64,000 nt of DNA, from the NCBI GenBank assembly GCA_030765065.1, contig CM060976.1, forward strand, positions 63,142,039 through 63,206,038, written 5' to 3'. A program made the position numbers and the translations under genes. Positions 60,601 to 64,000 of this stretch are shown here, in pieces; positions within the stretch are counted from its first letter, which is position 1; each line of letters opens with the position of its first letter. The DNA comes from Deroplatys truncata (lineage: Eukaryota > Arthropoda > Insecta > Mantodea > Mantidae). Below the pieces are notes generated by a model. That model was given only the letters and a program-made list of their open reading frames with translations. It searched no databases and was not told where the DNA came from.

Positions 60601-62201
60601 TGGTTAGACGCTGGCCCTCTGATTCCAGCATTATGAGTTCAAATCCAGCCCAGACTAATGGTTTTTAACTGGGGTTAAAAGTGAGAGCTCCATGTCAGAA
60701 GATTTACTAACATGTAAAAGAACTCCTGCAGGAGACAATTCCAGCATACTAGTTGCACTGATATGAACCTGGCAATTGACGGCATCATTAATAATTTATT
60801 ATTATTATCATCATCGTCATTATTGTTGTTGTTGTTGTTTTTGTTGGACCGCAATTTTTGGTTCATTGGACCTCAAAATGTCTTTCATGCCTTTTTTCAG
60901 TTCATTGGACCTCAAAATGTTGTTTTGGTTCGATATGCCTCAAAATGTCTTATATACCTTATTGGTTCAATGGATTTCAAAATGTATTTTATACCTTTTT
61001 TGGTTCAGTGAACCTCAAAATGTCTTTCATACTTTTTTTGCCTCAATGGACTTTAAAATGTCTTTTACAACCAGGGTCCAATTCTGGTGACAGGTCACCC
61101 TTTAACTGTTGCACCATAGGCATTGCTAACATATACATAAATCCTTATTGTGGTTCCCAGATTATGAAAATGCACACTCATTAGGTCATTTTTGGTCATT
61201 ATTTTGTCATTTTCTTGTCCTTTGAATCTTAATTTAGCCATTTTTATGCATTTATGTTCAGCATATGAATATTTTCATGTTACTGACATTTTGCATAAAA
61301 GTAACTTTTAAAACAGTTGAAATTTCGGTTCAAGTGAGAAGTAAGAGTAACTTAGTACACTCCTTTCTTACAAAGAAAGAAAGAAAAAAAAAAACAAAAA
61401 AAAAAACATTCCTACTTAATAGTCTAGAAAGTGTTTCTAGGTGGAAGTACGGCTTTTGTCAGAGGAGCAGGTATAATTGTAGTTATGAATTCATGTCCCA
61501 AAATAGGGATGAGAGAGGTCAGTTTTCCAACTTTGCATTATGGTCCTTATCCTTGTGTCATGTCAAGGCTGTGAAGTCCTGTTCGTCTGCAACAAATTTT
61601 ATATAATCTGGGAACTCAAAAGAACTGCTATAGTTTGGTAAAGCCTGCTTCAAAAACAATTTTATTCATTTTCTTTTCAGATTATTTCAACAAGAGCCTG
61701 GAACAAAGTTTTCTAAATTATCTCATAATTATTCTTAAACATATTTTTTCTACTTGTGTAGCAGTTATACCTATGTATTAATTATTGTATAATTTTCTGT
61801 ACACTTATTTTAACCAACTAAATAAATCTCAGTTCTAGGTCTTTTTGTAATTATTGTGTGATTTTTTAAAATTTTAGAGTTGTTTTATAGGTCATTTTTA
61901 AAACATTTTTAGATAATAAAAATCCGAAACCTATTTATAATTATTTGAGCTCACTTATTTACATTCTTCAATAGAATCTTATTGTAGAACCTTAGAACAT
62001 TAAGAGAAAAACACTCATTCCTATCTTTGTTTTTTCTTTCTTCCAATAGCAACAATGAAGGTTTATCAGGACTTCTTTGTGTATCATGGAGGAGTATATC
62101 AACATTCAGGACTAGGAGCTCAGCATCGAACTGGTTATCATTCAGTGCGTATAATTGGTTGGGGAGAAGATATCTCACAAGGGCGCCCCATTAAATATTG
62201 G
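33678..62201 (+). CDS. Swim: Swim/TINAGL-like secreted papain-fold pseudoprotease, 5' six exons (3' end off window)
   Basis: Six exons join with matching phases (1,2,0,2,1,0) into 398 codons without a stop. Seen: a hydrophobic N-terminal signal peptide (about residues 1-24); a Cys-rich somatomedin-B domain (residues 35-79, with GCC and DCCPDF motifs); a short Cys-rich segment (91-116); a linker; and a C1-peptidase-like domain from about residue 194. The site normally read as QGxCGSCWA is QGWCGASWA, so Ser219 replaces the nucleophilic Cys, while Gln213 and the active-site-equivalent His378 ([11 protein letters not shown]) remain. Known of the family: TINAG/TINAGL proteins and Drosophila Swim share this architecture and the Cys-to-Ser change. 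They are extracellular and non-proteolytic, and Swim was described as a Wingless-binding carrier. Inferred: the same type of secreted matrix or ligand-binding protein. About 50 C-terminal residues with the Asn-Ser-Trp-Gly block are missing, so at least one exon lies right of 64000. Symbol given by homology. Confidence 0.92.
33960..35670. other. Intron 1; otherwise no recognised feature
   Basis: The 1.7 kb intron between coding exons 1 and 2 has only the small tandem duplication at 34523 as a nameable feature. Confidence 0.55.
34523..34582. repeat. Tandem duplication of 30 bp (two units)
   Basis: ctccatccaagtacatagaa followed by tgttcttcct is repeated immediately with almost no change. Intron 1. 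Confidence 0.95.
35679..35742 (+). CDS. Swim: Swim-like exon 2: short Cys-rich segment
   Basis: The exon is 64 bp, between acceptor tgtttcag and donor gtaagt. Phase 1 in and phase 2 out restore the frame exactly. It encodes [20 protein letters not shown], the small Cys-rich stretch that follows the somatomedin-B domain in TINAG/TINAGL proteins. It is too short to stand out as an open reading frame and was found by frame-matching the flanking exons. Confidence 0.88.
35885..36025 (-). repeat. tRNA-derived SINE (S4)
   Basis: The minus strand reads gactgcctctatggtcgagt, then B box gggttggattccc, then a tail ending ccctatcctccatagag. The related copy is at 59.1 kb. Intron 2. Confidence 0.65.
36558..37186 (-). 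mobile_element. Internally deleted mariner transposon
   Basis: Termini cgaggcgtgttcttaaagta (36558) and, inverted, tgaggcgtgtttttaaagta (37186) are flanked by TA on both sides (36556-57 and 37187-88). At 629 bp it is about half the normal 1.3 kb. Pieces of both the start and the end of a transposase remain. Intron 2 of the Swim-like gene. Confidence 0.88.
36617..37040 (-). pseudogene. Mariner transposase, N- and C-terminal pieces joined by a deletion
   Basis: N-terminal trace: [20 protein letters not shown] and CVRFMRKQ (about 37030-36920). C-terminal piece: [46 protein letters not shown] and VEKQ. The [11 protein letters not shown] motif contains the third catalytic Asp of the DD34D mariner signature. 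The middle, with the first two catalytic residues, is missing. Confidence 0.85.
37200..37830. other. Intron 2 sequence, unassigned
   Basis: A plus-strand open frame at 37554-37886 (110 residues, contains [19 protein letters not shown]) matches no family I can name and runs into the foldback element, so I do not call it a gene. Confidence 0.35.
37840..38580. mobile_element. Large foldback element (arms of about 350 bp)
   Basis: The left arm (cacgaaatgttgaaatcgga ... ttctgcgctggtcgaattcg ... gcagaagcgttatccggagt) is repeated as inverse complement in 38240-38575. The two arms differ by small indels and substitutions. A nested hairpin (ccccaagtta ... taacttgggg, 38187-38242) forms the centre. 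No transposase code was seen. Confidence 0.78.
38757..38830. repeat. Compound GGT/GAT/GGC triplet tract
   Basis: ggtggtggtggtgatggtga then tgatgatgacggcggcggcg, an impure trinucleotide microsatellite in intron 2. Confidence 0.9.
38840..39915. other. Intron 2 remainder, no recognised feature
   Basis: Short frames only. Confidence 0.5.
39927..40125 (+). CDS. Swim: Swim-like exon 3: Cys-rich tail and linker to the C1-like domain
   Basis: The exon is 199 bp between acceptor aactttcag and donor gtaagt, phase 2 in and phase 0 out. It encodes the last Cys residues of the Cys-rich segment (CKCQQ...LCERNDC) and then a linker. The linker contains [18 protein letters not shown] and LGTL, which corresponds to the propeptide-like region ahead of the protease fold in TINAG-family proteins. 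Confidence 0.9.
40126..41447. other. Intron 3, no recognised feature
   Basis: 1.3 kb of A+T-rich intron with no assignable repeat. Confidence 0.5.
41448..41743 (+). CDS. Swim: Swim-like exon 4: N-lobe of C1-like domain with Ser in place of catalytic Cys
   Basis: The exon is 296 bp between acceptor atgttacag and donor gtgagt, phase 0 in and phase 2 out. It contains the start of the mature-like papain fold ([11 protein letters not shown]), the oxyanion Gln, and the active-site loop QGWCGASWA, in which codon TCC at 41571-41573 encodes Ser219 instead of Cys. It continues with LSVQHLLAC and [14 protein letters not shown], the conserved disulfide-rich stretch of C1 peptidases. The substitution is diagnostic for the TINAG/TINAGL/Swim branch and argues against a cathepsin B gene. 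Confidence 0.93.
41870..42270 (+). pseudogene. Non-LTR reverse transcriptase remnant (Jockey/CR1-like)
   Basis: Reading across frameshifts on the plus strand gives [16 protein letters not shown] (motif A region, normally D-x-x-x-A-F-D), then [20 protein letters not shown], then [11 protein letters not shown] (the FADD catalytic box with the Ala codon lost), then a trace of LRLTQKSF, which corresponds to the N-P-x-K-S motif. This order is that of a reverse-transcriptase palm. Stops and frameshifts mean it is inactive. Intron 4, sense to the gene. Confidence 0.7.
42280..43300. other. Intron 4, no recognised feature
   Basis: A+T-rich, unassigned. Confidence 0.5.
43310..43745 (-). repeat. S1 SINE copy 10, full length, subfamily b
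   Basis: The minus strand starts gcggaatggctcaaggggta with gactcgcattcgggaggtct and B box gggttcgatcc (about 43690), then cgttttcccgggtcgttggg and tcgcgataccgc-like GC-rich body. It ends in the cttcatctctccctccccct block. Intron 4. Confidence 0.75.
43750..44598. other. Intron 4 remainder, no recognised feature
   Basis: A+T-rich, unassigned. Confidence 0.5.
44602..44816 (+). CDS. Swim: Swim-like exon 5: middle of C1-like domain
   Basis: The exon is 215 bp between acceptor ttccattacag and donor gtaaat, phase 2 in and phase 1 out. It encodes [12 protein letters not shown], a Cys/Pro-containing stretch, [20 protein letters not shown] and ESGPVQ. These are the cathepsin-B-like features before the catalytic His lobe. 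The following intron is 17,233 bp long, by far the largest in the gene. Confidence 0.91.
45425..46168 (+). repeat. R1 repeat, divergent copy
   Basis: Left end tttctctactgttcaggtac, then a shared gatattttaccacaaataca, ttttgaggtcctctg, the A+T-rich middle, ttctacaactgggaaactat and the right end ggtagagaaatacatgtgat with tgttacac. It is the most diverged of the six long copies. Intron 5. Confidence 0.65.
46170..50420. other. Unassigned part of intron 5
   Basis: GC content is visibly higher than around it and several overlapping open frames exceed 100 codons (46320-46799, 47697-48068, 48886-49335 on plus). None shows a domain, motif or splice context I recognise, and the frames are open on both strands, as in decayed mobile DNA. 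I do not call them genes. Confidence 0.3.
50422..50459. repeat. (CAT)n microsatellite
   Basis: About 12 perfect CAT units, intron 5. Confidence 0.96.
50756..51053 (-). mobile_element. Probable solo LTR
   Basis: On the minus strand the 298 bp begins TGTTGGGTGTAATTC and ends ATAATTATCCCA. This gives the TG...CA boundaries of an LTR with a polyadenylation-like aataaa about 55 bp before the end. No internal retroelement sequence is attached. Family unknown. Confidence 0.4.
51060..51990. other. No recognised feature
   Basis: Intron 5, unassigned. Confidence 0.5.
51995..52085 (-). repeat. R1 fragment
   Basis: tactgaacttaaataccaaa and cgtatagagttatgttgc correspond to the R1 interior just beside the CA/GT site (compare 18433-18492). 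Only about 90 bp. Confidence 0.55.
52090..54500. other. Unassigned part of intron 5
   Basis: Overlapping open frames on both strands (such as 52842-53186, 53396-53800 and 54027-54281 on plus) without a recognisable domain. The stretch 54020-54280 stays open in more than one frame and has an ordered composition, so it may be old mobile-element coding DNA. I cannot name it. Confidence 0.3.
54504..55415 (+). repeat. R1 repeat, near-complete copy with (GT)n
   Basis: Left end actttctctactacgtatag, acccaaaaattcgataccga, a (GT)-run at 54632-54666, aacagcataactcacgaacg, gcgacacgaaggttttcaag, and the right end gtagagaaagtcatgtgagt followed by gtaacacatcag. The terminal actttctctac and gtagagaaagt are inverse complements (54504 and 55389). 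It is the best reference copy of R1 in the window. Confidence 0.87.
55420..56855. other. No recognised feature
   Basis: Intron 5, unassigned. Confidence 0.5.
56862..57600 (-). mobile_element. Mariner-superfamily element with long terminal inverted repeats
   Basis: Both ends read gagagccaaaaaactacgaa and ccggc.gcgcggtgtttttc in inverse orientation. The inverted similarity continues inward past tacaacat.tttaaaactac for about 170 bp. A minus-strand transposase trace lies between. It is about 0.74 kb, so it is deleted. Intron 5. Confidence 0.82.
57125..57322 (-). pseudogene. Transposase fragment, catalytic domain
   Basis: The minus-strand frame contains [20 protein letters not shown], the region of the third catalytic acid in Tc1/mariner-like transposases (S-P-D-L followed by F-Y-L-W-G). 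It then continues [10 protein letters not shown]. The start of the domain and both other catalytic acids are missing. Confidence 0.8.
57605..58130. other. No recognised feature
   Basis: A-rich repeats of aaaac/gtaa type without clear period; unassigned. Confidence 0.4.
58137..58965 (+). repeat. R1 repeat, near-complete copy
   Basis: Left end tttcctctaccacatacata, then acccgaaaattcgatgtcaa, a short gtgtgtgtctgtg at the variable site, aacagcataacttgaaaacg, aggccagcatatagcatcca, and the right end ggtagtgaaagtgatgtgaa. It groups with the 12.4 and 25.5 kb copies. Confidence 0.82.
59098..59232 (-). repeat. tRNA-derived SINE (S4)
   Basis: The minus strand reads gactgcctctgtggtctggt with a degenerate B box tgggatcaattaccg, matching the 35.9 kb copy in head and spacing. 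Confidence 0.6.
59262..59392 (+). repeat. R1 right-end fragment
   Basis: ctgcaaatatttatcttgat, agaatagtttatagaatagt and gagaaattcatgtgaaggta match the right end of R1 (55305-55415). Confidence 0.7.
59565..59962 (-). repeat. R1 fragment feeding into the minisatellite
   Basis: In the minus sense it follows the R1 interior: the plus-strand blocks gtgttttaatgagctctaca, tttttgagctatgatgttca and agcacacagaaa mirror 12720-13080. It stops exactly where the tandem array begins. This is the junction used in the origin argument for the array. Confidence 0.65.
60585..60790 (+). repeat. tRNA-derived SINE (S5) inserted in the minisatellite
   Basis: Head ggtctgggtggcccagttgg with A box, anticodon-like region, and B box gagttcaaatccagc (about 60636). 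The body has ctccatgtcagaagatttac and gaactcctgcaggaga, and ends in a (TTA)-type tail. Its 72-nt head is close to a tRNA shape but lacks a clean acceptor stem, so I call it a SINE. Confidence 0.72.
60791..60843. repeat. TTA/TCA/TTG triplet tract, tail of the SINE
   Basis: ttattattattatcatcatc then gttgttgttgttg; an A/T-rich microsatellite tail as common behind SINEs. Confidence 0.85.
61071..61935 (+). repeat. R2 repeat, copy 2
   Basis: It shares order and sequence with 20592-21548 and begins agggtccaattctggtgaca directly after the last minisatellite unit. A poly-A tract (61378-61407) is specific to this copy. Ends near aaaaatccgaaacct. Confidence 0.72.
62050..62201 (+). CDS. Swim: Swim-like exon 6: His lobe of C1-like domain
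   Basis: The exon is 152 bp between acceptor ttccaatag and donor gtaagt, phase 1 in and phase 0 out. It encodes [12 protein letters not shown], then [13 protein letters not shown] with the conserved active-site-equivalent His378, and ends at IKYW. In family members the next residues are the Asn-Ser-Trp-Gly motif. I could not find this in the remaining 1.8 kb, so the terminal exon should lie beyond the right edge. Confidence 0.91.
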
Positions 62202-64000
62202 GTAAGTCTATTTGTAACCTTTTTTAAATTAAATGTGAAATCTTTTTTTGTAATCTGCAGAAAGCAAAAAAAAACTTCTTCTACAGTAACAGTTGCTCTC
62301 TTTTTAAGAACATGTGCATGTTAGATACAGTGGCGTAGCCTGATTATCAGACTCGGGTATGCAACTCAACGTATATTGTGAAATTTGTTAAAATGTGACC
62401 CAAACTAAACAGAATTGCCCATATCAACATATTTAATCTCAGCTAGAGAATCTCCTTTACTCTCAGAACTTACATCTGCAAAGCAAAAAAAACCTCTCTT
62501 CAACATTTCCGTCAACGGTTATGTATCGCAAAACGGTAGAGTTGTTTACTGCTTATGTCAGGAGTTTCATCTAATATCAATGAAACAAAGAAGGCACTAG
62601 AAATTCCTTCTTAATTTCACGCATCATGATGGCACTCACACTTTAAGTTAAGTCATTCTATCTATGATAAGTTGCACGACTTTTCCAAGTGCTCTTTCAG
62701 AGAGGTGTCATATTGCTAATCCATTTAAATACTCAATATAGTTGTCCCTGTTTGAAGATCCTTCACTCTCATTATGACCAGAAGAGCAAGTGCTTGCTTT
62801 CCTAAAAAACAATTATAGCCCGTACAACGTGAGAAAATAAAGCTCTATTCCTTTTCACTTCATTGTTATGCTGTTCAACTGAGAGCTTATACTGACTATC
62901 CAACGAAAATTCTATTCTGAGAGTTTTACCAAAATGTTTTAGTTGTTTTTTGGCTGCCTTATAAATGTTATTTAAATATTTATAACCGCTGGAATTCTAG
63001 AAGCATTTTCATTTGGAAAAAGACATGACGAACAAAACACAACCAGACTCACTTTCATAAACTTTGATGTTGAAATGCCTTACACATTTTTTAATCTTAG
63101 TTGTAATACTGAGTATGGGGTTTGGAGGACCTGCTTTAATTACAACTTCCTTTTCAGAGAAATTTAATGACTGGAAGTTTCTTAGCTTGAGCTTGTCGAT
63201 CACACAACAATTTGTTTCCATTTTCGTTGCTACAACCGCACTGAAACAATGTATTGTTTGCTATTGCACTTCGTGACCTCTCGGATGTACACTGCCTGTG
63301 TACATACCTTCCTCCCAGAACGCGCGCAAATCTTAACCTACATTTGCTTTGATAATGAGTAACCAAGTGTCCAAAGGCCGCTCAAATTTTCACAATTGAA
63401 GAAACACACGTACAAGAAACAAAACAACTCGCGAATTACTCCCTATTCACGTTTATAAATGCAATTGTATGAGCACAATTTTTAACACGAGATGTACTCC
63501 AACTGAGTATATACCATGGGTCACCAGGATCAAGCACACAGCGCCAGTTTCCTCCAGCTGACGGCAGGTGCCGTTGACCACAGCCTTGTCTAGATACAGA
63601 CTGCGTTCAAGTTATCGCAGCGTGGCGCGAATTCAAATTATAATATTTAGGAAAGCTCAATTTTTAATGATATTAGAATGTTGTGTACTACAAAATTACA
63701 ATGAACACCAATTTTGCCAACAGTTTGAGGAAAATTACAGGGTATGTAACACATCTCTCACACCCATTGACGCTACACCCCTGGTTAGATACCTACTTGT
63801 TCTATTTTTGTCAAACAAAGAGCACTGAGGAGTAATATCATGCAGCTTCAGTGGCCAGGGCTCAGCCGCCATCAAATTTTGTCTCTGCTATGGTATTATT
63901 TAGTCAGTTACTAAACTTACATATTGACAGTAGTGCAGCCAGAAAAATATTGAGAGGGATTTATGTAGAGGGATCCATTTTTTAAACAATTTTGTATCAA
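62202..64000. other. Intron 6 of the Swim-like gene (open on the right)
   Basis: No exon carrying the family's C-terminal motif was found. I see no named repeat. Short open frames on both strands at 63009-63366 are not supported by anything else. Confidence 0.55.

Larger units (their letters stand above)
59963..61072. repeat. Minisatellite, unit about 38-39 bp, split by a SINE
   Basis: About 20 imperfect units of ttttggttcagtggacctca plus aaatgtcttttatac, varying by indels. A higher-order pair is visible: a segment of about 120 bp at 60060-60180 recurs at 60180-60300 with a longer unit (ggaccttaaaatgttcaata). The in-frame proteins it spells (LKMS repeats) are by-products, not genes. Interrupted at 60585-60843. 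Confidence 0.9.

Noticed and set aside
60584..60656. Possible functional tRNA gene in the 60.6 kb SINE head
   Set aside because: A and B boxes are present but the acceptor stem does not close cleanly and the sequence continues into a SINE body with a triplet tail.

Overview
The window is animal nuclear DNA from an arthropod, most probably an insect with a large, repeat-rich genome. I cannot name the species. The support is one gene with short exons and long introns, GT-AG splice sites, A+T-rich non-coding DNA, and many decayed insect-type Tc1/mariner, pogo/Tigger, non-LTR and tRNA-derived SINE insertions. I see no prokaryotic operons, no CRISPR array and no intact tRNA or rRNA gene.

The only host gene I can support lies on the plus strand from about 33.68 kb to beyond the right edge. 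Six coding exons (33678-33945, 35679-35742, 39927-40125, 41448-41743, 44602-44816, 62050-62201) join in one frame to give 398 codons. They encode a secreted TINAGL/tubulointerstitial-nephritis-antigen-like protein, the family of Drosophila Swim (CG3074). It has a signal peptide, a somatomedin-B domain, a short Cys-rich segment and a papain-fold (C1) domain whose catalytic Cys is Ser. The final exon or exons with the Asn-Ser-Trp-Gly region are outside the window. A splice acceptor directly before the ATG suggests a non-coding 5' exon upstream. The fifth intron is 17.2 kb and holds much of the repeat material.

Layout: 0-33 kb holds no recognised host coding sequence. It is a mosaic of (i) S1, a long tRNA-headed SINE family with about ten copies in the window; (ii) R1, an unnamed 0.75-0.9 kb repeat family with six near-full copies and several fragments; (iii) R2, an unnamed repeat of about 0.9 kb with two copies; and (iv) remnants of several Tc1/mariner/pogo elements, foldback MITEs, a non-LTR RNase H fragment and a pair of LTR-like direct repeats. 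From 33.7 to 62.2 kb the gene's introns hold a deleted mariner, a large foldback element, a reverse-transcriptase remnant, a probable solo LTR, more S1 and R1 copies, and a minisatellite of about 38-39 bp at 59.96-61.07 kb that appears to have grown from an internal piece of R1. From 62.2 to 64 kb there is only intron sequence.

Everything except the Swim-like gene looks like mobile or decayed DNA. The most interesting unexplained material is the R1 family, the R1-derived minisatellite, the large foldback at 37.8-38.6 kb, and the unassigned stretches at 46.2-50.4 and 52.1-54.5 kb.
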